This document shows positions 29,244 to 38,541 of a stretch of DNA of 64,000 nt, one piece after another; positions within the stretch are counted from its first letter, which is position 1; each line of letters starts with the position of its first letter. The translations under genes and the position numbers were made by a program. Below the pieces are notes generated by a model. The model had not been told where the DNA came from, did no database searches, and was given only the letters and a program-made list of their open reading frames with translations. This DNA comes from Maricaulis maris (lineage in GTDB: Bacteria > Pseudomonadota > Alphaproteobacteria > Caulobacterales > Maricaulaceae). The stretch covers positions 434,001 to 498,000 of the forward strand of contig NZ_RBIM01000002.1 of the NCBI RefSeq assembly GCF_003634045.1. The letters are read 5' to 3'.

Positions 29244-29863
29244 TATTCGCCCGCAGCCGACGCCATATCCGCCATGCGCAGACCGGAGAAGTCAACCACG
29301 GCACAGTAATCGCCGCTGTTCGTGATCTGCAGACACACCGCCTGCGCGGCGGCGGCGCTGTCGAACGGCCCCGCTTTCAAACGCAGATACTGTCCCTGGC
29401 CGGCAATCTCGGCCTGGCTGAGGCGCGGCTCAAGCCCGGTCAGGACATCGCCGTGCGCAACCATCAATGCGTGCCAGCCACTCTGCGCGGTCTCGACGCG
29501 GCGGTAGGAGGCCAGATGAATGGCATGCTGCAAGCTCGGCGCGTCGAGCATGTCGGCCGGTGGCGGCGGTAGGTGATGCTGCGCCGGGACTGGCGTGACC
29601 GGCAGATCCGGTGCGTCGCCAGGATCATTGAGGCCGACGATCGCTGTCGCCAAGGCGCGCAACTCCGGCGCCACACGCTCAACCGCATCCGGATCGAAGC
29701 GGGCCAGATGCGCCAATTCCCGCGACATGGCGTCGGCCAGCTGGGCATTGCGGGTCGGCGCCACCATCGCTTCCGGTTCGCCGGCAGCCGCCGGATGTTC
29801 CGAGCTGGTGGTCACACAACCGCAAAGCGCCAGGGCGGCAAGAAAAACAGTCAGTTGTTTCAT
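29243..29863 (-). CDS. SPOR-domain-like lipoprotein
   Basis: A 206-residue predicted lipoprotein: signal with a lipobox-like LCGC (Cys16), a middle region rich in Ala/Pro, and a C-terminal SPOR-like repeat domain (about residues 115-200, with HAIHLASYRRVETAQSGW and YLRLKAGPFDSAAAAQAVC). SPOR domains bind denuded septal peptidoglycan. It is 60 bases upstream of mipZ on the same strand, so a cell-division role is plausible. The start at 29863 gives the signal directly. The SPOR match is from pattern only. Confidence 0.72.
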   Translation of the reverse strand: MKQLTVFLAALALCGCVTTSSEHPAAAGEPEAMVAPTRNAQLADAMSRELAHLARFDPDAVERVAPELRALATAIVGLNDPGDAPDLPVTPVPAQHHLPPPPADMLDAPSLQHAIHLASYRRVETAQSGWHALMVAHGDVLTGLEPRLSQAEIAGQGQYLRLKAGPFDSAAAAQAVCLQITNSGDYCAVVDFSGLRMADMASAAGE

Positions 29864-29947
29864 GTCATTGTCTCTGACGGGATCGGATCGCTTGCCTGTA
29901 TCATCGCATGAGATTATCCCCAAGCGACCCGTTTTGTGGACCCTTTC

Positions 29948-30814
29948 ATGATTACCCAGCAAATTCCCCACGCCACCACGATTTCCGCGCTGCGCACGCG
30001 GGTGCGAACTTGGCGTGACGACCGCCTGAGTGTTGGCTTCGTGCCGACCATGGGCGCGCTGCACGATGGGCATCTGTCCCTGGTCCGGCTGGCCAAGGCA
30101 CAATGTGATCGCGTGGTGACGAGTATTTTCGTCAATCCAAAACAATTCGCCGCCGGCGAAGATCTCGACGCTTATCCGCGCACGCTGATTCCCGACGCGG
30201 AAAAACTCACGGACGCGAAATGCGACCTCATCTATCTGCCGACACCGGAGATCATGTATCCCGATGGCTATAGTGCCAATCTCGTCTTGAAGGGGCCGGC
30301 CATCGGGCTGGAAGCGGCCGTGCGGCCGCACTTTTTCGACGGCGTCGCGACCGTGGTCGCCAAATTATTCAACCAGGTCCGGCCGGACATGGCCTTCTTC
30401 GGCGAGAAGGATTACCAGCAATTATTGGTAATCCGGCAATTGGTGAAGGATCTGGACTTCCCGGTCGAGATCCTGGCCGGCGAAACCGGTCGCGACAAAG
30501 ATGGCCTCGCCCTGTCCTCACGCAATGTCTATCTCGATGCCGATCAACGCGCCCGTGCCGGCCAGCTCAACCTGATCCTGAAGGATTTCGCGGCGGCGCT
30601 CAGCGCCGGCAGCACGGTGTCGGCGTCGCAGGCGACAGCGCTTGCCAAGGCCAATGAGGTCTTCGACGCGGTTGACTACGTCGAAGCGCGTTGCGCTACC
30701 AGCCTGGCCGAATTGGGTGACGGCGTGATCGATCGCCGGACCCGCGTGCTGGCGGCAGTCAGGCTGGGTTCAACCCGGCTGATCGACAACATGGCAGCAA
30801 AACCGCCTTCTTGA
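29948..30814 (+). CDS. panC: Pantothenate synthetase
   Basis: A 288-residue pantoate-beta-alanine ligase, which makes pantothenate from pantoate, beta-alanine and ATP. Landmarks are VPTMGALHDGHLSLV (HIGH-type motif), FVNPKQFAAGEDLDAYPRT, FFGEKDYQQLLVIR and the KMSKS-like DGLALSSRN segment. A GTG 12 bases upstream is an alternative start. panB is not adjacent. The 3' end nearly touches the next gene, which begins 54 bases later. Confidence 0.95.
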   Translation: MITQQIPHATTISALRTRVRTWRDDRLSVGFVPTMGALHDGHLSLVRLAKAQCDRVVTSIFVNPKQFAAGEDLDAYPRTLIPDAEKLTDAKCDLIYLPTPEIMYPDGYSANLVLKGPAIGLEAAVRPHFFDGVATVVAKLFNQVRPDMAFFGEKDYQQLLVIRQLVKDLDFPVEILAGETGRDKDGLALSSRNVYLDADQRARAGQLNLILKDFAAALSAGSTVSASQATALAKANEVFDAVDYVEARCATSLAELGDGVIDRRTRVLAAVRLGSTRLIDNMAAKPPS

Positions 30815-30867
30815 CGCCGGATTTCCCGCTAAGCTGGCCAACGCACCCACAGGGGGAGACCCGCTTG

Positions 30868-31638
30868 ATGATTGCCCGCACTCTCACCGCTCTTGCCCTT
30901 TGGGCAACTCTGCCACTGGTTGCCTGCGCGCAAGCGCCCGAGATCATCCGGCCGGAAGTGGTGGCCCGCTATCCGCACGATGCCAATGCCTTCACCCAGG
31001 GCCTGTTCATCCATCAAGGCGAGCTGTTCGAGAGCACCGGCCGGGTCGGCCAGTCGAGCCTGCGCCGGGTGGCACTGGAAACCGGGATTGTTGAACAGAG
31101 CGTCGCCATTGCCCCGCCGATCTTCGGCGAGGGGTCGGCCCGGATCGGCGACCACATCTACATGCTCAGCTGGGTGTCGGAACGCGGCTTCATCTTTGAT
31201 GCCGACACGTTCGAACAGGTCGACAGCTTCACTTATCCCGGTGAGGGCTGGGGGCTGACCCATGACGGCACTCATCTCATCCTGTCGGACGGCACACCGG
31301 AGCTGCGCTTCCTCGACCCCGAAACGATGACGCTCGCGCACTCGATCCAAGTCACACTGAACGGGCGCCCGGTGCGCCGGCTCAACGAGCTGGAATGGAT
31401 TGACGGCCGCATCTGGGCAAACATCTGGGAAACGCGCTCCATCGTGCGTATCGATCCGGAGACCGGGATCGTCGATGCCATGATCGACCTTGCCGCCCTG
31501 ATCCCGGCCGAGGTTGCCGGGCGCCGCGACGCCGTCGCCAACGGGATTGCGTGGAATGCACAGACAGGCCAGATTTATGTCACCGGCAAGTTATGGCCCA
31601 CCCTGTTTGAAATTCGTTTGCCGGAATCGACTGAATAA
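30868..31638 (+). CDS. Glutaminyl-peptide cyclotransferase, beta-propeller type
   Basis: A 256-residue exported protein of the plant/bacterial glutamine cyclotransferase family, a five-bladed propeller that turns N-terminal Gln into pyroglutamate. Typical segments are YPHDANAFTQGL, ESTGRVGQSSLR, GEGWGLTHDG, LNELEWIDGRIWANIW and the closing NGIAWNAQTGQIYVTGKLWPTLFE. The signal peptide ends in LVAC, a lipobox, so it may be lipid-anchored. The ATG at 30868 follows a GGGGGAG site. It is probably co-transcribed with the membrane gene 17 bases downstream. Confidence 0.92.
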   Translation: MIARTLTALALWATLPLVACAQAPEIIRPEVVARYPHDANAFTQGLFIHQGELFESTGRVGQSSLRRVALETGIVEQSVAIAPPIFGEGSARIGDHIYMLSWVSERGFIFDADTFEQVDSFTYPGEGWGLTHDGTHLILSDGTPELRFLDPETMTLAHSIQVTLNGRPVRRLNELEWIDGRIWANIWETRSIVRIDPETGIVDAMIDLAALIPAEVAGRRDAVANGIAWNAQTGQIYVTGKLWPTLFEIRLPESTE

Positions 31639-31655
31639 GCCGGCCAGGACCGTCA

Positions 31656-32087
31656 ATGACACGCGCAACATCGGCCAGACACAGGCATCCCCGACGGGTC
31701 GAGATCGCCGCGCACGTGCTGGCAACGCTTTTCAGTCTCTACGCCGCCGCCTGGTTGCTCGGTGTGACCCTCACCCAGTCAGGCATAGGCGGCGGAATTT
31801 TCTTCGGTATCAATATCCGCGTCGCCCTCAACCATACAGGCCTCTTCGAACTCGTACTCTTTTATATGTTATGTGCGTTGGGCTTTGCGGCCCAAGCCCT
31901 GCTGATCCTGCGCAACAAGGCAGCCGTGCTCGCTATCGGCGGGGCTGTTGCCAGCCATCTGGTTCTCTGGGTCCGGATGGGAGACAATCCGGCCTGGGAC
32001 AGCCCGATCGGCCTTGTGGTCATTTCGATCGAAGCCTTGATTCTGCTCCTGATGCTGCGACTGCAACACGCCGGAGCGCTGCGTTGA
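31656..32087 (+). CDS. Four-helix membrane protein of unknown function
   Basis: A 143-residue protein with a basic N-terminus and four transmembrane segments (about 17-40, 57-82, 88-106 and 116-134). It starts 17 bases after the cyclotransferase gene and is probably its operon partner. I recognise no motif. The positively charged start suggests that the N-terminus stays in the cytoplasm. It converges on the DUF1489 gene with a 55-base gap that has only a weak CCTGC-GCAGG hairpin. Confidence 0.6.
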   Translation: MTRATSARHRHPRRVEIAAHVLATLFSLYAAAWLLGVTLTQSGIGGGIFFGINIRVALNHTGLFELVLFYMLCALGFAAQALLILRNKAAVLAIGGAVASHLVLWVRMGDNPAWDSPIGLVVISIEALILLLMLRLQHAGALR

Positions 32088-32142
32088 CAAGGTCCGGCGC
32101 CCATTCCGGGTATCCACCGGCATCGGCCTGCTGACGCAGGTC

Positions 32143-32580
32143 CTACCAGGCACCCAGCTCCAGCAATTTCGCCCGCAATTCCCCCGGCAGACCGTCACCG
32201 CCCTCGCCGCCACCGCCGACATCGCGCGGGGCATCCTCGGGTTTGAGATAACGCCAACCCTGGAAAGGGCGGCGCGGCGCCGCAGCGGTCCGGATGATCT
32301 CCGGCGACATCATGATGGCGCAGCGCTTGATACCGTCGCTACCGGTCACCGCCTCGAGCGCAATAATCTCGGAGCGGCACTGGATCGCCCCCGACATGAC
32401 CCAATACAGCGAGCCGCCGGCCTCGACCTCGTCCTTGCGGGCTGGGAACATGCGGGTGACATGCATGGCGACTTCCGGCTCGCCAGCGGCCCGACGCGCC
32501 GCCATTTCGCGGTCGCGATGGGCTTCCAGCTCCTCAACCGAAGCGACGCCGACGCAGAGTTTGACGATGTGAATAGTCAT
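32143..32580 (-). CDS. DUF1489 family protein
   Basis: A 145-residue cytosolic protein of the DUF1489 family, which is nearly confined to alphaproteobacteria. Characteristic stretches are IHIVKLCVGVASVEEL, HVTRMFPARKDEVEAGGSLYW, MSGAIQCR, and the GWRYLKPEDAPRD end. The function is unknown. I chose the ATG at 32580, after which the IHIVKL start matches the family. It stands alone between unrelated genes. Confidence 0.88.
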   Translation of the reverse strand: MTIHIVKLCVGVASVEELEAHRDREMAARRAAGEPEVAMHVTRMFPARKDEVEAGGSLYWVMSGAIQCRSEIIALEAVTGSDGIKRCAIMMSPEIIRTAAAPRRPFQGWRYLKPEDAPRDVGGGGEGGDGLPGELRAKLLELGAW

Positions 32581-32644
32581 GGGGAGCAAGTAGGGCGACT
32601 CCGCGCCGCGGTCAAAACCGCAGCGCGGCGCCCACGCTTCAGCT

Positions 32645-33364
32645 CTAGTCGACGGTCACCGTCCCCAGATACTCGATATCGGTGAAGGTGAGCTCGAAGC
32701 TCTGCTCGAATGTCTGGAAGGCGGCGCGGCCACTGATTTCCTGCGACATGCGCGTCAGCACCGGCGCTGGCAGGCCGTCGAGCTGGTCGAATTGCTGCAC
32801 CATCTCGAACCGGTTGAGACGCACCGCAAAATGCGGCTTGAAACTCTCGGGCGCCCAGACCCGCAATTGCGTCACGGCGAGCTGGTCTCGCGATACGGTG
32901 AGCGCCCCCTGGACATGGTCGGCCATCGCCTGGTCGTCCTCATCGAGTTGGGGATCAAAATTGAAGACCAGCCTGTCGCCGGCCTCGTCGGCCAAGGTCA
33001 GGGATCCCGGCACGATGTCACTCCCGTCGGCCGAGAAGAACAGCCCGGAGTCATCCTCATCCTCATCAGGTTCCTGCAGTCCGGTCCACATGCCCGACTG
33101 CATCTCGGACAAATCATCGAGCGCCGGAGAAACGAGCTGCCAGCGTTCGGTTTCGGGTCGGGTACCGTCGAATCGGCCGACCATGACCCCGTCCTCATTG
33201 GTCATGGTGATGGTGAAGCGCCACTCGGACTTGTCGGTCGGGACGGCGCTTCGGGACAGCGTGGCGTCAAGGACGGGATGTACCGGGGCCATGCCCGATT
33301 GGCCCAGTGCAGGCGCGCTGAAAAGCACGCTGACAGCGGCAAGCAAAACAGAAACAGATTTCAT
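32645..33364 (-). CDS. Exported protein of unknown function
   Basis: A 239-residue protein with a signal peptide (residues 1-21, ending ALG). The mature part is predominantly beta with several acidic loops, including EPDEDEDDSG. The ATG at 33364 is supported by the signal peptide; the longer frame adds an unlike leader. No family is recognised. The overall look is of a periplasmic substrate-free beta domain. Confidence 0.65.
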   Translation of the reverse strand: MKSVSVLLAAVSVLFSAPALGQSGMAPVHPVLDATLSRSAVPTDKSEWRFTITMTNEDGVMVGRFDGTRPETERWQLVSPALDDLSEMQSGMWTGLQEPDEDEDDSGLFFSADGSDIVPGSLTLADEAGDRLVFNFDPQLDEDDQAMADHVQGALTVSRDQLAVTQLRVWAPESFKPHFAVRLNRFEMVQQFDQLDGLPAPVLTRMSQEISGRAAFQTFEQSFELTFTDIEYLGTVTVD

Positions 33365-33491
33365 GGTTTTTGTTCCAGACAGGTTGGTTGCAACAATCAC
33401 CCCCGCCCCAACCCTGTGCCACAAACGGACGCGCGAGGGGACTGTAATCCCCTCGCCTTACAACATTGTCATGCCGATGAATGCGCCCTGC

Positions 33492-34445
33492 TCAGGCCGC
33501 CTGGCGATTGACGAACCCGTCCGGCGCGTCGGGATCGATATCGAAGGTCCGCTCGGACTTCGGCATCACCCGCACCGGCTCGCCCAGAAGTTTGAACTTC
33601 AACTTCACGGCAAAGCTCAAAACCCGCTTCATCAATGCGCCAAGACCATCGGTCCGGGTCTCTTTCGGCACATAACCGAACTGGCGTCGCAGCACGCCAT
33701 TGGCATAGAGGATCGAGTTCTGGAGCCGCGATTGCGGGGTCGAAATCTCGAATGGCACGGAGACATTCACGCCCGACTGGTTTTCAATCCGGTGCGGCCC
33801 GTGCAAGGGCCAATTTGTTGCCATGCCCGGATGCAGATCAACCGTGAAGGCGTCCTTGTCCCAGGCCGGATCGAAATGGATATCCTCGGTCTTGTCCTTG
33901 TGCAGAACGCCCTCGACATCATCGTGGTTCAAATAGGGCAACCTGGCCGGATAGGTACGAAAACGCTTCACACCGCGCATGTGCCACAACATGGTTTCGG
34001 ACACATCCGAATGGGCGAACACCTGGGCGGACGGTGACGAAATCAGGATGCCGGCTTCTGCGACCAGTGGCCGGAAAGACGGATCGGCCTTCTTCATGTC
34101 GGCCAGCATCGCGTCATAGATCGGGCGATACTCCGGGTCTGTGTCCATGGCATGGCGCAGATTGATCCAAAGCCTGCCCTTGCGGACAGCCTCGATCAGC
34201 TCCAGCCCGCTCAGGGCACCCGGGTCACCCGCTCGCCAGCTGTCATGGTCGGTCGCATCGTCGCCCATGGTGCAAAAATCGATCATGTCACGCGGATGGC
34301 GTTCAATCAGGGCCGCCAGGGCGACGTCGGAGAAGGCATGATGTTCGTGGTAGTTGTGACGTACCGTCATCGGCTCATGACGAAACTTGCGCTTGGCGTC
34401 ATCCGACCAAGTCGACCCGAACTGATCCATATAGGTGTCACGCAT
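33492..34445 (-). CDS. Cupin/JmjC-like putative Fe(II) 2-oxoglutarate oxygenase
   Basis: A 317-residue protein with a C-terminal double-stranded beta-helix. The segment HSD (His145, Asp147) followed by TMLWHMRGVKRFRTYP and then LHPGMATNWPLHGPHRIEN (His218) matches the order of ligands in JmjC/cupin_8 oxygenases: HxD, a GxKR(F/W)xxYP strand and a distal His. These enzymes hydroxylate proteins or small molecules. The family of bacterial members like this one is poorly characterised. Start at 34445 chosen because upstream residues look like non-coding shadow. Confidence 0.65.
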   Translation of the reverse strand: MRDTYMDQFGSTWSDDAKRKFRHEPMTVRHNYHEHHAFSDVALAALIERHPRDMIDFCTMGDDATDHDSWRAGDPGALSGLELIEAVRKGRLWINLRHAMDTDPEYRPIYDAMLADMKKADPSFRPLVAEAGILISSPSAQVFAHSDVSETMLWHMRGVKRFRTYPARLPYLNHDDVEGVLHKDKTEDIHFDPAWDKDAFTVDLHPGMATNWPLHGPHRIENQSGVNVSVPFEISTPQSRLQNSILYANGVLRRQFGYVPKETRTDGLGALMKRVLSFAVKLKFKLLGEPVRVMPKSERTFDIDPDAPDGFVNRQAA

Positions 34446-34678
34446 TGATCCATCTCCCGTGATGTCACCGGGAAAAGAGCAAGAGATGTGCCGGTTTCGC
34501 GTGTGGGGGGATAAGTGCGGCTGCGAACCGTCCTGTCCCGTCGAAGATCGGCCTTCGGTCGGTCCTCCCCATTCATGGCTTGCGGGCAGAAGGCCGTAAC
34601 CGGGAAATCTCGGCAAGCTATCAATGGTTACTTGCGCTCACGCACAGGTCCAAGGCATGAGCGAGGCGAGCCGACGCG

Positions 34679-36685
34679 TCAGGCGGCGACCACCTCGTCC
34701 AGCGCCTCGAGCGCGACAAGGACATCGCCCTCAGCAACCTGACCGCCTGTCTCGACCGCCAGCTCGCCGATCACGCCGTCGCGCGGCGCGGCCAGGGCGT
34801 GCTCCATCTTCATCGCTTCCAGAACGACGAGCGCCTGGCCCTTCTTCACGCTGTCACCGGCCTTCACATTGACCGCCAACACCTTGCCCGGCATCGGCGC
34901 CTTGATCACATCGCCCGCCTCCAGCGCGTCGGCGGCGGCTTCCGGGTTCTCGTAGGCGTAGACCGTGGCCCGGCCTTGGCAAGCCACCAGAACACCGCCC
35001 TCGACCGGTTCACATACAGCGTGCAGGTCGACCCCATCGGCGCGGGCGGCAAAGGCGTAGCCCCGCGCCGTGTCTTCGATGCCGAGATCACGGATATCGG
35101 TGATCTCATCACCAATACGGACCGTCAGTCCGCGTCCGGCCCGGGTGAGGACGACCGTGATGATCTCGTCGGCGACGTCGAAGCGATGCTCGATCCGCGG
35201 CTGCGCATTGAGGCGCCAGCCATCGGCGCTCTCGAACGGGTCAAGGGCACCGCCAAGGATCGGACGCAAGTCGAGCGCCCCCAACAGTGCCAAGGCACCA
35301 TCGACCGGACGTACGACGGTCGGAACCAGCGTCTCGAGATTGGCCTCGATAAAGCCGGTGGATAGACGAGCAGCAAGAAAGTCTTCATGCACGGCCGCCC
35401 GACGCAGGAAGGCGGCATTGGTGCGGACCGGATAGACGACCAGCTCATCAATCATGTCGGCCAGGATGTGGGCGGACTCGCGGCGGGTCTCAGCGTGAGC
35501 GATCAGCTTGGCGATCATCGGATCATAATGGAGGGACACCTCACCGCCCTCTTCCACGCCGGTATCGACACGGCGGCCCGGCCCTGCCTGCGGAAATTCG
35601 AGACGCTGCAACGGCCCCGTCGAGGGCAGGAAGCCGGCCACCGGGTCCTCGGCATAGAGGCGCGCTTCCATGGCGTGGCCGGACAGGCGGATCGTGTCCT
35701 GCTCGGGCACCGAGCCGCCGGCCGCGACCTTCAGCTGCAGCTCGACGAGATCGAGGCCGGTGACCATTTCAGTGACCGGGTGTTCGACCTGGAGACGGGT
35801 ATTCATCTCCATGAAAAAGAAACCGTCCTCGCGTAGCTCGCCCGACCCGTCGACGATGAATTCGACCGTGCCGGCACCCACATAATCGACCGCCTTGGCG
35901 GCATTGATGGCGGCGGAGCACATGGCCTGGCGCACATTCGGGGTCATGCCCGGCGCCGGCGCTTCCTCGATCACCTTCTGGTGACGGCGCTGCAGCGAAC
36001 AGTCGCGCTCATAAAGATGGATCACCCGCCCCCGGCTGTCGCCGAAGACCTGAACCTCGATATGGCGCGGATTGGTGATGAATTTCTCGATCAGGACGCG
36101 GTCATCGCCGAAGCTTTTCGAGCTCTCGCGCTTGCAGCTGTCCAGCGCCGCGAGGAAGTCCTCGGCAGCATCGACCTTGCGCATGCCCTTGCCGCCACCA
36201 CCGGCGACGGCCTTGATCAGGACCGGATAACCGATCCGCCCGGCCTCGGCCTCGAGATGGGCGGGGTCCTGATTCTCGCCATGATAGCCCGGCGTGACCG
36301 GCACGCCGGCCTTTTCCATCAGCGCCTTGGCCTGATCCTTGAGCCCCATGGCGCGGATCGCTTCCGGTGACGGGCCGACAAAGATAATGTTGTTTTTGGC
36401 GCAGGTCTCGGCGAAGGCCGCATTTTCCGACAGGAAGCCATAGCCGGGATGGATCGCGTCGGCGCCGGTGACGATGGCGGCCTCGATGATCTTGTCACCC
36501 AGAAGATAGCTTTCCGAGGCCGGGGCCGGACCGAGCAGGATCGACTCATCCGCCTCGCGCACATGCGGCGCGTCGGCATCGGCTTCGGAATAGACGGCGA
36601 CGGTGCGGATACCCATCCGTTTGGCCGTCCGCATCACGCGGCGAGCAATCTCGCCGCGATTGGCGATCAGAAGCGTCTTGATCAT
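34679..36685 (-). CDS. mccA: Methylcrotonyl-CoA carboxylase biotin-containing subunit
   Basis: A 668-residue biotin carboxylase plus carrier subunit. The N-terminal ATP-grasp domain has [23 protein letters not shown] and [18 protein letters not shown]/middle domain follows, and a biotinyl domain at the end carries VVLEAMKMEH with Lys626. With the MccB-type transferase (39509-41116), a methylglutaconyl-CoA hydratase and an isovaleryl-CoA dehydrogenase in the same region, this is best read as MccA (LiuD) of leucine breakdown. An acyl-CoA carboxylase of wider specificity cannot be excluded from sequence alone. Confidence 0.9.
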   Translation of the reverse strand: MIKTLLIANRGEIARRVMRTAKRMGIRTVAVYSEADADAPHVREADESILLGPAPASESYLLGDKIIEAAIVTGADAIHPGYGFLSENAAFAETCAKNNIIFVGPSPEAIRAMGLKDQAKALMEKAGVPVTPGYHGENQDPAHLEAEAGRIGYPVLIKAVAGGGGKGMRKVDAAEDFLAALDSCKRESSKSFGDDRVLIEKFITNPRHIEVQVFGDSRGRVIHLYERDCSLQRRHQKVIEEAPAPGMTPNVRQAMCSAAINAAKAVDYVGAGTVEFIVDGSGELREDGFFFMEMNTRLQVEHPVTEMVTGLDLVELQLKVAAGGSVPEQDTIRLSGHAMEARLYAEDPVAGFLPSTGPLQRLEFPQAGPGRRVDTGVEEGGEVSLHYDPMIAKLIAHAETRRESAHILADMIDELVVYPVRTNAAFLRRAAVHEDFLAARLSTGFIEANLETLVPTVVRPVDGALALLGALDLRPILGGALDPFESADGWRLNAQPRIEHRFDVADEIITVVLTRAGRGLTVRIGDEITDIRDLGIEDTARGYAFAARADGVDLHAVCEPVEGGVLVACQGRATVYAYENPEAAADALEAGDVIKAPMPGKVLAVNVKAGDSVKKGQALVVLEAMKMEHALAAPRDGVIGELAVETGGQVAEGDVLVALEALDEVVAA

Positions 36686-36692
36686 GAGCCTG

Positions 36693-37502
36693 TCATCCCC
36701 GTGATTTGGTCTCGTCCCGTGAAGGATCTTCGCGCCGGTATTGCACAGCGGCGACCAGCACGAAACTGATGATCATCAGAAGATACCATGAGCCGAGCTT
36801 GGCCAGCGACACCATGTGCCAGCTGACCTCCTGCCCCGGATAGGACCAGGCGCGGGCAAAGGTTCCCAGGTTCTCGGCAAACCAGATAAAAAGCGCAACC
36901 AGCAGGAAGCCGATCACCAGCGGCATCGGCCGATGCGCCTCATCCGGCCGGAACCAAACCACGCAGCGGCCATAGATCGCGACCGTCGCGATGAAGAGGA
37001 AAAGACGGATATCCGGCCCGTAGTGATGCGCGAAGAAGTTGATGTAAACTGCCGCTGCCAAAGCAAATTGCAGCCATAAATTTGGGAATCGGTCGAATCG
37101 GAATTCAAAAACCCGCCAGACCCGCGCTATGTAGGATCCGACTGCCGCATACATGAAGCCGGAGAAGAGCGGCACGCCGGCAATCCGCAGGAAACTCTCC
37201 TCCGGATAGACCCAGCTGCCGGCATAAGTCTTGAAGATTTCCATCACCGTGCCGACGACATGGAAGATGGCGATGACCTTCGCCTCCTCCAGGGTTTCCA
37301 GCCGGGAGACCAGAAGCGCGACCTGGATGCCGAGCGCCGCCAGGGTGATGAAGTCATAGCGCGCCAGCCCGGCATCGGCCGGGTACCAGAGGAAGGTCGC
37401 CAGCAGCAGGGCCAGCATCAGCCCGCCGAACAGGCACGCCCAGGCCTGCTTGATGCCGAAACTGACAAATTCGAAAACACCCAGCGTCCATGGCCCGCGC
37501 AC
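36693..37502 (-). CDS. DUF817 family membrane protein
   Basis: A 269-residue integral membrane protein of the DUF817 family with about eight transmembrane segments. Conserved-looking segments are SFGIKQAWACLFGG, TVMEIFKTYAGSWVYPEE, GVPLFSGFMYAAVGSYIARVWR and the AENLGTFARAWSYPGQ region. The frame has no ATG, and the only start available is a GTG at 37502 with a poor ribosome site. It sits seven bases upstream of mccA and 62 bases after liuC on the same strand, so it is embedded in the leucine-degradation genes. Its function is unknown. Confidence 0.82.
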   Translation of the reverse strand: MRGPWTLGVFEFVSFGIKQAWACLFGGLMLALLLATFLWYPADAGLARYDFITLAALGIQVALLVSRLETLEEAKVIAIFHVVGTVMEIFKTYAGSWVYPEESFLRIAGVPLFSGFMYAAVGSYIARVWRVFEFRFDRFPNLWLQFALAAAVYINFFAHHYGPDIRLFLFIATVAIYGRCVVWFRPDEAHRPMPLVIGFLLVALFIWFAENLGTFARAWSYPGQEVSWHMVSLAKLGSWYLLMIISFVLVAAVQYRREDPSRDETKSRG

Positions 37503-37564
37503 GAACCAGGCCCGAAGCGCGGCGCGGCGGGCGTGCAGGAAGGCACGAGGACTGGACAGGTTGC

Positions 37565-38359
37565 CTACTCCGCCCAGCGCGGCTTGCGGCGCTCGAGGAA
37601 GGCGGCCAGCCCTTCCTGCCCCTCCTCCGAGGCGCGGCGCTTGGCAATCGCCTTGGCGGTGTGCACCGCGAGTCCGTGATTGATCTCGTGGTCGGTCACA
37701 TCATCGACCAGCTTCTTGGCATCCGCGACGGCGCCCGGCGCGGCGGAGAAAGCCAGCTTGGCGAGATACTCCTCCATCTCCGCCATCTCGTCAGCATTCT
37801 CAACGACATATTGGGCAAGCCCGATCTGGTGCGCGAAATTGCCGTCAAAGCCTTCGCCCGAGGCGAACAGGGCGCGGGCCCAGCGCGGACCGATGGCGCG
37901 GATGACGAAGGGCGAGATGGTGGCCGGGGTCAGCCCGAGGCGCACTTCGGAAAAGCGGATCTTCGCGTCTTTCATGACAATGCCGACATCACAGGCCGCC
38001 AGCAGTCCGGCACCGCCGCCCATCGCCGCGCCCTGGACCAGGGCGACGGTCATCTGCGGCAGGTCGTAGAGGCGCTTGAGCATGGTGGCGAGCGCCATCG
38101 CATCCTCTTCATTGTCGGCCTCGGTGTAATGCGCTGCCGCCTTCATCCAGTCGAGATCGGCGCCGGCAGAGAAACTGCCGCCATTGCCGCGCAGGAAGAC
38201 AATGCGGACCGCATCGCCATTGGCACGCAACGTCTCGAACGTGTCGGAGAGCTGGGCGATCACCTCGGCATTGAAGGCATTGTGCTTGTCGGGTCGGTTG
38301 AGCGTGACCACGGCCACACCGGCCGGGCTGACATCGAGCAGGACGGGGGCGTCGGACAT
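37565..38359 (-). CDS. liuC: Methylglutaconyl-CoA hydratase-type enoyl-CoA hydratase
   Basis: A 264-residue crotonase-fold enzyme. The oxyanion-hole segments FSAGADLDWMK and VQGAAMGGGAGLLAACD are both present. The DLDWMK stretch and position beside mccA favour the LiuC group, which hydrates 3-methylglutaconyl-CoA to HMG-CoA. The start at 38359 gives the typical N-terminus. It is the first gene of the liuC-DUF817-mccA run. Confidence 0.88.
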   Translation of the reverse strand: MSDAPVLLDVSPAGVAVVTLNRPDKHNAFNAEVIAQLSDTFETLRANGDAVRIVFLRGNGGSFSAGADLDWMKAAAHYTEADNEEDAMALATMLKRLYDLPQMTVALVQGAAMGGGAGLLAACDVGIVMKDAKIRFSEVRLGLTPATISPFVIRAIGPRWARALFASGEGFDGNFAHQIGLAQYVVENADEMAEMEEYLAKLAFSAAPGAVADAKKLVDDVTDHEINHGLAVHTAKAIAKRRASEEGQEGLAAFLERRKPRWAE

Positions 38360-38541
38360 GGCGGTCTCCGCTAGCGGGCTGTATGAAATCAGTCCCCTAG
38401 CCTTAAGCCTCCGGGCGCCGCGCAACAAGCCGCCAGATCATTTTCGCCATGGCCCGGACGGAAAAACGGGCCGACGGTTTCCCGCCAGCCCGCTTTTGCC
38501 CCCAGCCCGGCAGCGCCCCTACGCCGCCGGTATCGCCGCGA

